64,000 nt of DNA, taken from contig NZ_CP021978.1 of NCBI RefSeq assembly GCF_004803895.1, positions 4,092,001 through 4,156,000 on the forward strand. Reading direction: 5' to 3'. A program made the translations under genes and the position numbers. The notes beneath the pieces were generated by a model, which was not told the origin of the DNA, did not search any database, and saw only the letters and a program-made list of their open reading frames with translations. Shown piece by piece: positions 1 to 8,022 of the stretch. Origin of the DNA: Streptomyces hawaiiensis (GTDB lineage: Bacteria; Actinomycetota; Actinomycetes; Streptomycetales; Streptomycetaceae). The first letter of the stretch is position 1. Each line of letters starts with the position of its first letter.

Positions 1-278
1 GTCAGCGCGCCGACGGGGTCGGGGGCGACGGTCGCCGGACTGCCCTTGGACACGTTGGTGAGCAACCGCTCGGACTGCAGGACGCGCAGCGCCTGCCGCA
101 CCGCCCCGCGCTCGACACCGAACTCGTGGGCCAGCTGAGCCTGGGTGGGCATGCGCTCACCCGGCCGCAGCGCCCCTGACCTGATCCGGGCGCGCAGCTC
201 GTCGGCCACCTCGTGATGTGTCCTCTGTGGCCGTTGCGACCTCTTCCGTCCAGTGACGGAGTCGTGTTCCGGGTCCAC
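1..278 (-). CDS. GntR-family transcriptional regulator, N-terminal part (runs off the window)
   Basis: The visible 92 residues form a GntR winged helix: HHEVADELRARIRSG, then PGERMPTQAQLAHEFGV and RGAVRQALRVLQSERLL (about residues 21-73), the usual order of a GntR DNA-binding domain. The C-terminal effector domain lies beyond base 1, so the subfamily and ligand cannot be named. The GTG at 278 gives 20 mostly basic residues before the first helix. The start is uncertain because the purine-rich GGGAAG lies about 15 bases upstream. It is transcribed away from the Eis-like gene, leaving a 267-base gap. Confidence 0.8.
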   Translation of the reverse strand, partial: MDPEHDSVTGRKRSQRPQRTHHEVADELRARIRSGALRPGERMPTQAQLAHEFGVERGAVRQALRVLQSERLLTNVSKGSPATVAPDPVGAL

Positions 279-423
279 ACCTGAACAGTACAACTTCCCG
301 CCATCTTCCGGCAGTTCAGGGAAAGGTGGTTATGAGCCGCTTCCAAGCGGAGATAAGTACAGTGAAGTTGGTCACCAACTTGGGAAACATGGTCAGACCT
401 TCAGGGGGTTGGCCACCCGCTCA

Positions 424-456
424 GGGACTCCCCTCCGGAGGGGAGCCGGGAGTCCC
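424..456 (-). terminator. Hairpin downstream of the Eis-like gene
   Basis: GGGACTCCC (424-432) pairs with GGGAGTCCC (448-456). Nested inside is a perfect 18-base palindrome, CTCCCCTCCGGAGGGGAG (428-445), so two alternative stems compete. It sits about 90 bases past the stop of the leftward acetyltransferase gene. No T tract follows, as is usual for Streptomyces terminators. Confidence 0.5.
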
Positions 457-545
457 GCCCGGCCGGCACGGCCGCACGACAACCACAACCGAACAGCTCG
501 CTACGGATGCGGGTCCCAGCACGCCCGTCGGCAGAAGGGAGCGGC

Positions 546-1808
546 TCAGAACATGTCCGGGCACCACGGCCGCCTGGACGTACGCAGCAGGGCGTCGGCC
601 TTCCGGGCGGCGCCCGCTCGTTCCTCGCGCACCCGCCCCAGCGCCGCCAGCCGCACCGCCGACTCGTCCCCGAGCCACAGCGCCGCCAACTCGCCCAGCC
701 CCAGTTCCAGTTCCGCGCTCTCGGTGGTCGGTGTGCAGGACGCCCCCTCGGGCGAGGCCTCCAGCCGGTAGCGCCCGCCGGTCAGCCCGTCCACGCCGGC
801 GACCTCCAGCACCAGCGCCCCCGACGCCTCGTACGTCCGCGCCTCCAGCGCCCGTACGACGTCCAGGATCCGCACCCACAGCCAGTCCGCCAACGAGGTG
901 ATCGCGGCGGCCCGCGGGTCGGGCAGGAGGTGCGGGAGCAGGTCGTCGGGCGCCCGCCAGCCGCTCTTCACCTTCACGACCCAGTCGATGGAGCAGACGT
1001 ACTCCCACAGCGCGCGTTCCGCGGCCGGCGTCGCGCCCAGCAGCCACCGCACGGTCGCCGTGTTCAACGGCTGCTTGGCGTCACCCCAGTCGTCGTCCAC
1101 CTCGTACGCGGCCAGCCCGTCGACCTCGCCGGACGCCGAGCGGTACACGGCGAAGAACGGCGGCTTCCACGACGGGTCGAACCGCAGGGCGCCGGTGTTC
1201 ACCTTCCACCAGGTCTCGTCGCGGTCGATGGCGCCGGGCAGGCCACGGCGCACCCGCTCGTGCAGCTCGGGACCGAGCTTGCGGATGTCCTCGCCCTCCA
1301 CCAGGTCGATCCGCCCGCCGTCCGCCGGGCCCGCCCAGCGGGCGTCGAGGCCGGCGCGCGGCACATCGATCGTCCACTCCGACATCCTGGTCGCCGGCCC
1401 GAAGCCGTAGCGGCCGTAGATCGGGTACTCGGCGGCGATCAGCGTCGCGACGACGTCCCCGCGCTCCTTCGCGGCCGCCAGGTCCCGCGCCATCAGGCGG
1501 CTGAGCAGTCCGCGGCGGCGGTGCGTGGCGGTGACGGTGACGCCCGAGATCGCGTCGGCCGGGACACTCGCCCCGCCCACGGCCGTGAGCTCCTGGTCGA
1601 AGGACTTGAAAGTCGCCACACACCGGCCGCCGTCGAAGGCACCCAGGTAGCGGCCCGGAACGAACTTCCCGCGCCGGCCCTCGATCTCCTCCTCGGTGAG
1701 AGCGGGCACCCGCAGAAAGCCGGTGTTGACGGCACGCAGCCAGTCGGCGAACTCGGCTTCGGCGATCGGGCGTATGTCGATGTCGTCGGCACGGGACACG
1801 GGGGGCAT
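546..1808 (-). CDS. Eis-like GNAT N-acetyltransferase
   Basis: A 420-residue protein of the enhanced-intracellular-survival (Eis) family, acetyl-CoA-dependent enzymes that acetylate amines such as aminoglycosides and lysines. The N-terminal GNAT domain has an acetyl-CoA-binding stretch, VTVTATHRRRGLLSRLM (near residues 90-106), followed by YPIYGRYGFGPATR. A second GNAT-like fold and a sterol-carrier-like C-terminal domain follow, as in the family. It ends in a C-terminal phenylalanine (PDMF), and in Eis the terminal carboxylate acts in catalysis. Length matches the roughly 400-residue family norm. It stands alone with a hairpin downstream. The natural substrate cannot be told from sequence. 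Confidence 0.85.
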   Translation of the reverse strand: MPPVSRADDIDIRPIAEAEFADWLRAVNTGFLRVPALTEEEIEGRRGKFVPGRYLGAFDGGRCVATFKSFDQELTAVGGASVPADAISGVTVTATHRRRGLLSRLMARDLAAAKERGDVVATLIAAEYPIYGRYGFGPATRMSEWTIDVPRAGLDARWAGPADGGRIDLVEGEDIRKLGPELHERVRRGLPGAIDRDETWWKVNTGALRFDPSWKPPFFAVYRSASGEVDGLAAYEVDDDWGDAKQPLNTATVRWLLGATPAAERALWEYVCSIDWVVKVKSGWRAPDDLLPHLLPDPRAAAITSLADWLWVRILDVVRALEARTYEASGALVLEVAGVDGLTGGRYRLEASPEGASCTPTTESAELELGLGELAALWLGDESAVRLAALGRVREERAGAARKADALLRTSRRPWCPDMF

Positions 1809-1885
1809 GACGTCACGCTAGGCGGAGGGCCGGTCGGTGTCGCGTAAATATCCGACGACCGGCCCTCCCCGGGCCCCGGGACGGC

Positions 1886-2518
1886 TCACACCAGCAGGTC
1901 GTCGACCTGCGCCTCCCCGTCGCGGTACCGGCGCGCCATCTCCGCGCTGCACTCGTCGGCCGTGCGCTGGAGCCGCTGACGGCGCCGGGAGATCTGCTGC
2001 TCGTAGCGCTCGAGCCGCCCCATCGCCGTGCTCAGCTCCAGGTCCGTGCGCGCGTCCAGGTCGGACAGCTCGACCTCGGCGAGCATCTCCGCGGCCAGCC
2101 GCCGGAACTCCTCGCCCTGCGGGACGCCCAGGGTCAGATGGCGGGCCGAGGAGCGGTGCCGGGCCGGGGCGTCCCGCAGGATCTCCGCCAGCCGCTCCAC
2201 CACCGACGTCTCCTCGGATGCGGCGGCGGAGGCCACGCCCGCCGGGGCCCGCCGGGCCACCTCCGCGCGCAGGATGTCGATCCGCCCCTGGAGCAGCCGC
2301 CGCACATAGCTGAGGTCGGTCTCGTCGCGCTGGGCCTCGCGGCGCAGTGCCCGCAGCTCCGGCAGGCTCAGCGCGGGCAGTTCGGGCTCGGAAGCGTCCG
2401 AGGGCAGCCGCGGGCTGTCCGTGCGCTGTGTGGGCGGCCGGTGGTACTCCGACGCGCCGATCCCCGTGTATGTCGACCAGACAGCCGCCTGCTGCCGTCC
2501 GGTGCTTGATGTGCTCAT
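1886..2518 (-). CDS. rsiG: RsiG, c-di-GMP-dependent anti-sigma factor of WhiG
   Basis: A 210-residue, largely helical protein carrying two copies of the RsiG c-di-GMP signature E-x3-S-x2-R-x3-Q-x3-D. The first is ETDLSYVRRLLQGRID (E66, S70, R73, Q77, D81) and the second is EQQISRRRQRLQRTAD (E173, S177, R180, Q184, D188). The duplicated motif on antiparallel helices is the published hallmark of RsiG, which with c-di-GMP binds the sporulation sigma factor WhiG and holds it inactive. Start ATG at 2518 (MSTSSTGRQQ); an upstream GTG would add 17 residues of unlikely sequence. The N-terminal 50 residues are low-complexity. whiG itself is not in the window. Confidence 0.9.
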   Translation of the reverse strand: MSTSSTGRQQAAVWSTYTGIGASEYHRPPTQRTDSPRLPSDASEPELPALSLPELRALRREAQRDETDLSYVRRLLQGRIDILRAEVARRAPAGVASAAASEETSVVERLAEILRDAPARHRSSARHLTLGVPQGEEFRRLAAEMLAEVELSDLDARTDLELSTAMGRLERYEQQISRRRQRLQRTADECSAEMARRYRDGEAQVDDLLV

Positions 2519-2730
2519 GTGCCTCAACCGTCCCCTCGACCGGTGTGTGCATGCATCGTGCCACCCCAAGTGGCCGCTATGGGAACGAGTGCCCCCGATA
2601 GACCCCAGATGGGCGGTTAAGCAGCAAAATACGGCCGTGCAGGGGCTGTTGGCGCCCCGCGCAAACCACCCGTTCGTGCCAACCGCCGACCGGCCGGGGC
2701 GCCGATGTCACCGCCCTGCATGATGGACGT

Positions 2731-3156
2731 ATGCGAGCAGTGGTGCAGAGGGTGGACGGCGCGAGCGTCGTCGTGGACGGCGAGACCGTGGGCGCGATCG
2801 AGGGCGAGGGGCTGTGCGTCCTGGTCGGCGTCACCCACGAGGACACCAAGGAGAAGGCGGCCCAGCTGGCCCGCAAGCTCTGGTCGATCCGCATGCTGCA
2901 CGACGAGAAGTCGTGCAGCGACATCGACGCCCCGCTCCTGGTGATCAGCCAGTTCACCCTCTACGGCGACGCCCGCAAGGGCCGCCGCCCCACCTGGAAC
3001 GCCGCCGCCCCCGGCGACGTGGCCGAACCCCTCGTCGACGAGGTCGTCGCCCAGCTGCGCTCCCTGGGCGCGACGGTGGCCACGGGCCGTTTCGGTGCGG
3101 CGATGAGGGTATCGCTTACGAACGACGGCCCGTTCACCGTGCAGATCGAAATCTGA
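2731..3156 (+). CDS. dtd: D-aminoacyl-tRNA deacylase (DTD)
   Basis: Hydrolyses D-amino acids, and glycine mischarged on tRNA-Ala, from tRNA in the cytoplasm. The 141-residue protein has the family features: MRAVVQRVDGASVVVDG at the N terminus, the SQFTLYGD catalytic-site motif near residue 72, and NDGPFT near the C terminus in place of the more usual N-x-GPVT. Length is normal for the family. It is divergent from rsiG across a 212-base gap. Confidence 0.95.
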   Translation: MRAVVQRVDGASVVVDGETVGAIEGEGLCVLVGVTHEDTKEKAAQLARKLWSIRMLHDEKSCSDIDAPLLVISQFTLYGDARKGRRPTWNAAAPGDVAEPLVDEVVAQLRSLGATVATGRFGAAMRVSLTNDGPFTVQIEI

Positions 3157-3202
3157 CCCGAAAGGTCTACAAGCCTCACGGCCGAAGATCCACCAGGAGG
3201 GT

Positions 3203-4168
3203 CTACGGCTCGACGACGACTTCCTGGGCCGCGGCCGTGTCCCCGGCCATCAGCGGGGCGTCCACCGCCACGTTCCGCTTCACCAGGGCGAGAGCGACCG
3301 GGCCGAGCTCGTGGTGGCGGGCGGACGTCGTGAGGAAGCCGACCTTGCGGCCGTCGGGGCCGTCGTCCGCGAGCCGGAGCTCCGTCCCGGCCACGGGCAG
3401 ATGGACCTCGCTGCCGTCGAGGTGCAGGAAGACCAGCCGGCGCGGCGGCTTGCCCAGGTTCTGCACCCGGGCGACCGTCTCCTGCCCCCGGTAGCAGCCC
3501 TTCTGCAGGTGCACCGCCGAGCCGATCCAGCCCAGCTCGTGCGGGATGGTGCGGTGGTCGGTCTCGAAACCGAGCCGGGGCCGGTGCTGCTCCACGCGCA
3601 GCGCCTCGTGGGCGAGGATCCCGGCGGGCGGCCCGGCCTGCGCCGCGTAGTCCTCCAGGCCGGCGCGCGGCAGGAACAGGTCCCGCCCGTGCGGCGTCTC
3701 CCGTACGACGACGCCCTCGGGGACCTCGGCGATGGAGCCGGCCGGGAGGTACACGACCGCGATGTCGGCCGTCCGGTCGGCGACCTCGACCCGGTAGAAG
3801 AACTTCATCGACTCCAGGTAAGCGATCAGCGCCTCCTGGGTGCCCGGCTCCACATGGACCCAGACCATCTCGCCGTCGTCGACGAGGTAGAGCGCGTGCT
3901 CGATGTGGCCGTTCGCGGAGAGGATCAGGGCTTCGGTCGCCCGGCCCACCGGGAGGTCGCTGACGTGCTGGGTGAGCAGCAGGTGCAGCCAGGCGAGGCG
4001 GTCCTCGCCGGTGACGGTGACGACGCCCCGGTGCGAGAGGTCCACGAATCCGGTGCCGTCGGCGAGGGCACGCTGCTCACGGAACAGATCGCCGTAGTGG
4101 GCGGCGACGCCTTCGTCCACGCCCTCGGCGGAAACGGCGCCGGGCAGGGTCAGCAGGGGGCTCTTCAT
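3203..4168 (-). CDS. ygfZ: YgfZ/GcvT-family folate-binding protein
   Basis: A 321-residue protein related to the T protein of glycine cleavage but belonging to the YgfZ/IBA57 group, which uses folate and helps Fe-S cluster assembly or repair. The diagnostic KGCYRGQE motif, with the conserved cysteine, is present (LQKGCYRGQETVARV, about residue 220). It starts 10 bases after the stop of the upstream nur gene on the same strand, so the two are probably co-transcribed. Confidence 0.9.
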   Translation of the reverse strand: MKSPLLTLPGAVSAEGVDEGVAAHYGDLFREQRALADGTGFVDLSHRGVVTVTGEDRLAWLHLLLTQHVSDLPVGRATEALILSANGHIEHALYLVDDGEMVWVHVEPGTQEALIAYLESMKFFYRVEVADRTADIAVVYLPAGSIAEVPEGVVVRETPHGRDLFLPRAGLEDYAAQAGPPAGILAHEALRVEQHRPRLGFETDHRTIPHELGWIGSAVHLQKGCYRGQETVARVQNLGKPPRRLVFLHLDGSEVHLPVAGTELRLADDGPDGRKVGFLTTSARHHELGPVALALVKRNVAVDAPLMAGDTAAAQEVVVEP

Positions 4169-4178
4169 ACCCGTAAGC

Positions 4179-4616
4179 CTACGACTCGGTATGTGAAGCC
4201 TTGAGCGTGCAGTCCTCGCACCGGCCGAAGATCGCGAAGTGCTTCATGTCGGTGTCGAAGCCGAACGTCTGCCGCAGCTTGTCGGTGAACTCGGCGGCCA
4301 CCGACACATCCGCCTCGATCACGTTCTGGCAGTCGCGGCAGACCAGGTGGATGTGGTGGTGCCGGTCCGCGAGGTGGTACGTCGGCGCCCCGTGCCCCAG
4401 ATGCGCGTGACTGACCAGCCCGAGCTCCTCCAGGAGCTCCAGCGTCCGGTACACCGTCGAAATGTTGACCCCCGACGCCGTCTTCCTCACTTCCACGAGG
4501 ATGTCGTCGGGGGTCGCGTGCTCAAGGGTGTCCACGGCTTCGAGCACGAGTTGCCGCTGCGGGGTCAGCCGGTAACCGCGCTGCCGCAGATCGCTCTTCC
4601 AGTCGGTGCTCACCAC
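4179..4616 (-). CDS. nur: Nur, nickel-responsive Fur-family repressor
   Basis: A 145-residue Fur-family regulator. It has the winged-helix half (RLTPQRQLVLEAVD, NISTVYRTLELLEELGLV), a histidine-rich metal site (YHLADRHHHIHLVCRDC) and a C-terminal GRCEDC with paired cysteines. Length and residue pattern closely match S. coelicolor Nur (SCO4179, from memory), which uses nickel to repress nickel-uptake genes and sodF and indirectly activates sodN. The recalled locus order also fits its position beside ygfZ. A general zinc or iron Fur is less likely given the HHHIH pattern. Confidence 0.85.
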   Translation of the reverse strand: MVSTDWKSDLRQRGYRLTPQRQLVLEAVDTLEHATPDDILVEVRKTASGVNISTVYRTLELLEELGLVSHAHLGHGAPTYHLADRHHHIHLVCRDCQNVIEADVSVAAEFTDKLRQTFGFDTDMKHFAIFGRCEDCTLKASHTES

Positions 4617-4644
4617 AGCACCCAGTGTAGGAGTCCCGGCCCGA

Positions 4645-5277
4645 TCACGGACGCGGTGGCCGCTGACCGGACATCAGGAGGTCCGAGAGGGTGTCGCGCA
4701 GAGCACCAGTCGTCCTGACGATGTCCTCATGGGCCCGGATCTTCTCGTCGACTGCGGCCAAGGCCGCTCCGATGTCCCGCTGCTGGTCCACCGGGGGGAG
4801 CAGCACCGGTAGATCCGACAGGGTGCGTACGGTGATCGATCTCATACCGGTCGTGCCTACAGCCCGGCTCTCCAGCCAGTCGGCCGTCGCCCGGCGGGCG
4901 AGATACGCGACGAGGTACAGCGACTGCGCCGGATCGTACGGTCTGACGCGCAGCAGGTGGCTGTTGTAGAGCCAGTCCTGCTCATGCGCGGTGACGAGGG
5001 CCGCCCGGCCGACCGTCCCGGTGCGGCTCACCAGGATGTCGTCGGCGACGAGCCGGTGCCTGCGGAAATCGCGCGACCTCTCGGGAGAAACGTGCGGCAT
5101 CCCCGGCTCCGGCGAGATCCTCCTGTGCCGGAGATCGGCCGGACGGACCAGAGGGACACCGTCGGGGGCACCCTCACTCCGGCGCAGTGCGGGGCCGCCC
5201 GCTTGGATGTCACAGATGTCGCCGAGAGGGGCCGGCTGCCACCCGTCCGGGATGCCGTCGCGGCTGTCCGCGTTCAC
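4645..5277 (-). CDS. Type I restriction-modification specificity (HsdS-like) subunit, single recognition domain
   Basis: A 210-residue protein that looks like half of an HsdS subunit. It opens PDGWQPAPLGDICDIQAGG, typical of the start of a target-recognition domain. It continues through LVADDILVSRTGTVGRAALV and ends with DLPVLLPPVDQQRDIGAALAAVDEKIRAHEDIV, the conserved coiled-coil spacer. Full HsdS proteins have two recognition domains in about 400 residues, so this one would need to dimerise, as half-S proteins do. Its start overlaps the methylase stop by 4 bases. It should give the methylase its DNA sequence specificity. No HsdR gene is nearby. Confidence 0.85.
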   Translation of the reverse strand: MNADSRDGIPDGWQPAPLGDICDIQAGGPALRRSEGAPDGVPLVRPADLRHRRISPEPGMPHVSPERSRDFRRHRLVADDILVSRTGTVGRAALVTAHEQDWLYNSHLLRVRPYDPAQSLYLVAYLARRATADWLESRAVGTTGMRSITVRTLSDLPVLLPPVDQQRDIGAALAAVDEKIRAHEDIVRTTGALRDTLSDLLMSGQRPPRP

Positions 5278-6959
5278 AGCCCGTACCTCCTCAGCAGCTC
5301 GTCGACCGCCGCGTCCGCGACGCGGGCCCGGTTGTGCGCCTCCGCCAGCCGTCCGGCCCGCACGTCCAGTTCGCGCGGGTCCACGGCCCCCGCGTCTGTC
5401 GGAATGTCGCTCGACAGGTAGACGGAGGGGCTGAGCGTGTGGTCCCGCTCCCTGATCTCGGCGAGGCGTACGGACCTGCTCACCCCCGGGGTGCCCGGGT
5501 AGGAGCGCCCGGACGCTCGGGCCTCCTGCCAGGACGCGTACTCCCCGAAGATGCTCTGTGTCTCTTGCGGATCGAGCGCTCGCTGCACCCGGGAGACCAT
5601 CGACCCGAGCCCCCTGGCGTCGACGAAAAGGACTTCGTCACCGCTCCCCGCTGGATACCGCAGCACCCAGATCGTGACGGAGATGCTGGTCGTGGTGAAC
5701 AGGTGGGAGGGCAGGGCGATCAGGGACTCCACCGCGCCGTCCTCCACCATCGCGGACCGGATCCGCCGTTCGGCGGGGTTGGAGGAGAAGGCCGCGATGT
5801 CCGGCATCACCACGGCCGCGCGTCCGCCCGGAGCGAGCGCGGCCACGACGTACTGGAGCCAGTCGAAGTTGGCGTTGTGCCGGGGCGGCTGACCGTAGCG
5901 CCAGTGCCCGGGGGCGACGGGATGCTCCGGCAGCCGGGTGTTGAACGGCGGGTTCGCCACGACGCGGTCGAACGCGCGGCGCCCGAGGCCGAGCCCTGCG
6001 GAGGGGGCGGTGTACCCGGGCCGTAGGTCGGCGTCGGGCAGGCCGTGCAGCGCGAGGTTCATGCCCGCCAGGGCCAGCGGGTGTTCCCCCACTCCCGCCC
6101 CGCTGGCCTCGCGCGGACGCTCCCCTTCCCGGGCCTCCGCCACACCGTCGAGCGCGGCGGCCAGCAGCTCACCCGCGCGTACGAAGGGGTCGTGCACGCT
6201 CCTGACGTTCTGAGCGTCGTTGGTCATGAGCTTCGACACGAGATCGACCGCGGCGCGCGGCGTGAAGAAGTCACCGGCCGTCCTGCCGGCGAGTTCGCCG
6301 TACCGGGCCAGGAGCCACTCGAAGGCCTGCGCGTACTCCGTCTGCTCTACCGGCCCCGTCTCGTCCAGTAGCTGCACAGCGTCGGCCACCCGGGAGTCGC
6401 CGAGCCTCCTGGAAAGAGCGAGGAGCAGTTGGCCCTGGCCGGGACCCAGACCCTTTTCGACGGCGTGGGCGAGGAAGCGGACGAGCAGCTCACCGGAGTG
6501 CGGGAACTGGTACCTGCTCGCCTCAGCCGTCACTCTCCTCCATTCGACGGGCAGGCAGCCCCGCACGTAGACGAGCGAGAGCAGCACGGTGAGGTAGTCC
6601 GCCACGGAGAGCTCCCCGCGGAAGCGTTCCGCCTCCGGGCCGCCCAGGCGCTGCACAACCTGGAGCAGAGCCGCGGACCGCGGCCCTCCCAGCCCAGCAC
6701 GGAATCGGTCCCCGTAAGTCGTCCCGGCCGGCTCCTCCGGTCGGCGGGCGTTCGCCGGGACAGTGCGCCGTTCCAGCCATGCGAGGATCTCGGCGGCCCG
6801 GAACACCTCGATCTCGCCGAGGCCGTCGGCACGGTCCACGACGGCCGGGTCGGGGAAGTCCTGGTGCCTCCGCTCCCAGTTCGTCACCGCGGGCCGTCGC
6901 ACCCCCGCGAGCCGCGCGATGTCGGCCCGCGAGACGAGTACGTCGTCGATGTCACTCAC
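5274..6959 (-). CDS. N6-adenine DNA methylase (HsdM-like) with N-terminal helix-turn-helix
   Basis: A 561-residue protein. Residues 10-32 (SRADIARLAGVRRPAVTNWE) look like a helix-turn-helix placed before the usual HsdM helical domain. GDFFTP (229-234) marks the start of the SAM-dependent methylase core. Motif I is DPFVRAGELL (257-266) instead of the canonical DPACGTGGFL, so SAM binding may be altered. The catalytic motif IV is intact as NPPF (336-339). Start GTG at 6959, preceded by GGGGAGG. It follows the HEPN gene by 17 bases and overlaps the specificity gene by 4, so the three genes form an operon. It could be an active solitary methylase or a DNA-binding sensor. Confidence 0.87.
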   Translation of the reverse strand: MSDIDDVLVSRADIARLAGVRRPAVTNWERRHQDFPDPAVVDRADGLGEIEVFRAAEILAWLERRTVPANARRPEEPAGTTYGDRFRAGLGGPRSAALLQVVQRLGGPEAERFRGELSVADYLTVLLSLVYVRGCLPVEWRRVTAEASRYQFPHSGELLVRFLAHAVEKGLGPGQGQLLLALSRRLGDSRVADAVQLLDETGPVEQTEYAQAFEWLLARYGELAGRTAGDFFTPRAAVDLVSKLMTNDAQNVRSVHDPFVRAGELLAAALDGVAEAREGERPREASGAGVGEHPLALAGMNLALHGLPDADLRPGYTAPSAGLGLGRRAFDRVVANPPFNTRLPEHPVAPGHWRYGQPPRHNANFDWLQYVVAALAPGGRAAVVMPDIAAFSSNPAERRIRSAMVEDGAVESLIALPSHLFTTTSISVTIWVLRYPAGSGDEVLFVDARGLGSMVSRVQRALDPQETQSIFGEYASWQEARASGRSYPGTPGVSRSVRLAEIRERDHTLSPSVYLSSDIPTDAGAVDPRELDVRAGRLAEAHNRARVADAAVDELLRRYGL

Positions 6960-6976
6960 AGTGCCTCCCCAAGGAG

Positions 6977-7645
6977 TCAGAAGCGAGGCGGCCTGGAACC
7001 GCGCAGCACGTCCCCGCGACTCGCCAGGACCACCGGGAATCGGTCCATGGCCTGCGCCTCCTTCGCCAGCTGCGGGTCGAGGTAGCCCAGCATGCGGTAG
7101 ATCTTGGCATGGTCGGCCGCGAGGTCCCGGTGGTGGATCGGCTCGTGGTGCATGATCCGGTTCCGCAGCAGAACCAGCGACCACAGACCGTCGTAGAGGG
7201 CGTCGCGTCGACCGGAGTAGTGCGCGAACGCCTTGTGCACGGTGGGCACCCAGAACAGACGGTCGTAGCGCGATCCACCACTGACCAAGGAGGCCCAGAA
7301 GCCGAAGGACAGCTCGGCCACGATGTCGTCAGCCGGTGCGGGAACGAGCCCACGACGCTCGCACTTGCTCCGCGCCTTGGCCACGAGCCGCTGTCCGTTC
7401 GGATTGAGCGGTGCGGCGGCCCACCAGTCAGCCCTGCCGTAGGCGATGCGGAGCTCATGGTGGAGGGCATTGCGCAAGGCGAGCTCCAGACAGTGGAGTG
7501 AGCCGTACAGCGCGGCGGACGCCTCGACGTTCCACCAGTACAGCCGACCGGCCACCGCGGCGTTGCCGCGCGCGGCGCTCGTGTAGCGCGCCAGCCTGAG
7601 GTCGGAAAAGGCCCTCAGCATCCACTCCGGCAGCTGGTCGGTCAC
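6977..7645 (-). CDS. Abi-like HEPN-domain protein
   Basis: A 222-residue helical protein resembling the Abi_2/AbiD-F abortive-infection group. LYGSLHCLELALRNALHHEL (48-65) is the conserved N-terminal helix pattern and FGFWASLVS (114-122) the mid-domain motif. LLRNRIMHHEPI (159-170) carries the HEPN nuclease motif R-x4-H (R161...H166). HEPN Abi proteins are usually RNases that stop growth on phage infection. Start GTG at 7645 with AAGGGGGA six bases upstream. It is first in an operon with a methylase and a specificity subunit. The RNase role is inferred from the motif only. Confidence 0.8.
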   Translation of the reverse strand: MTDQLPEWMLRAFSDLRLARYTSAARGNAAVAGRLYWWNVEASAALYGSLHCLELALRNALHHELRIAYGRADWWAAAPLNPNGQRLVAKARSKCERRGLVPAPADDIVAELSFGFWASLVSGGSRYDRLFWVPTVHKAFAHYSGRRDALYDGLWSLVLLRNRIMHHEPIHHRDLAADHAKIYRMLGYLDPQLAKEAQAMDRFPVVLASRGDVLRGSRPPRF

Positions 7646-7704
7646 TGTGATCCCCCTTGTCGGGCAGGGCTTCGCCCAGCACGGTCCAGGCACGGGTAGA
7701 ACCC

Positions 7705-7719
7705 CACCGTGATACGGTG
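7705..7719. promoter_or_regulatory. Palindrome upstream of the HEPN-methylase operon
   Basis: CACCGT-GAT-ACGGTG is a perfect 6-base inverted repeat around a 3-base centre, 60 bases before the HEPN start codon. It could be an operator, for instance for the helix-turn-helix of the methylase. No experimental match is known to me. Confidence 0.4.
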
Positions 7720-7777
7720 AAATACGAACGCCCTGGGCCCGCCTCTGCACAGCACGCCACCCGGGGCACGGCTTTCC

Positions 7778-7819
7778 AACCCCCGGTCGCACCGCCTGCG
7801 GCCGGGGGTTCTGCTTTTT
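7778..7819 (+). terminator. Intrinsic terminator facing right, with no gene before it
   Basis: AACCCCCGG (7778-7786) pairs with CCGGGGGTT (7802-7810), followed by CTGCTTTTT. The T run gives it a plus-strand direction. No plus-strand reading frame ends nearby, so it points to an unannotated transcript starting somewhere after about 7650. Confidence 0.6.
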
Positions 7820-7974
7820 GCACACACCGCCCGAGGGTCCACACCACTCGGCGCTGCGATCTCCACCGTAGCCACGAAGCCACCCATACGCAAGCGCAGT
7901 GCACTGCTAAGGCAATCTGTTAACCCCGCCCTTCGCCTGGACTGCGTCGGAAGCGGTCCTGAAACACATGAAAC

Positions 7975-8000
7975 GGCCCCGGCCATGCCCGACCGGGGCC
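7975..8000 (-). terminator. Terminator of the nitrobindin-like gene
   Basis: GGCCCCGG (7975-7982) pairs with CCGGGGCC (7993-8000), 22 bases past the stop of the leftward gene. On the minus strand it is followed by GTTTC. Confidence 0.65.
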
Positions 8001-8022
8001 ATTCAGGAGCCGAGAACGGGGC

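Larger units (their letters stand above)
7646..8022. other. 377-base gap with a possible regulatory palindrome and two terminators
   Basis: No protein gene is supported here. The stretch carries the ribosome-binding site of the HEPN gene, a perfect palindrome (7705-7719), a strong plus-strand terminator hairpin with a T run (7778-7819), and the leftward terminator of the nitrobindin operon (7975-8000). No plus-strand coding sequence ends before the 7778 hairpin, so it may close a short non-coding RNA transcribed opposite to the HEPN gene. Confidence 0.5.
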
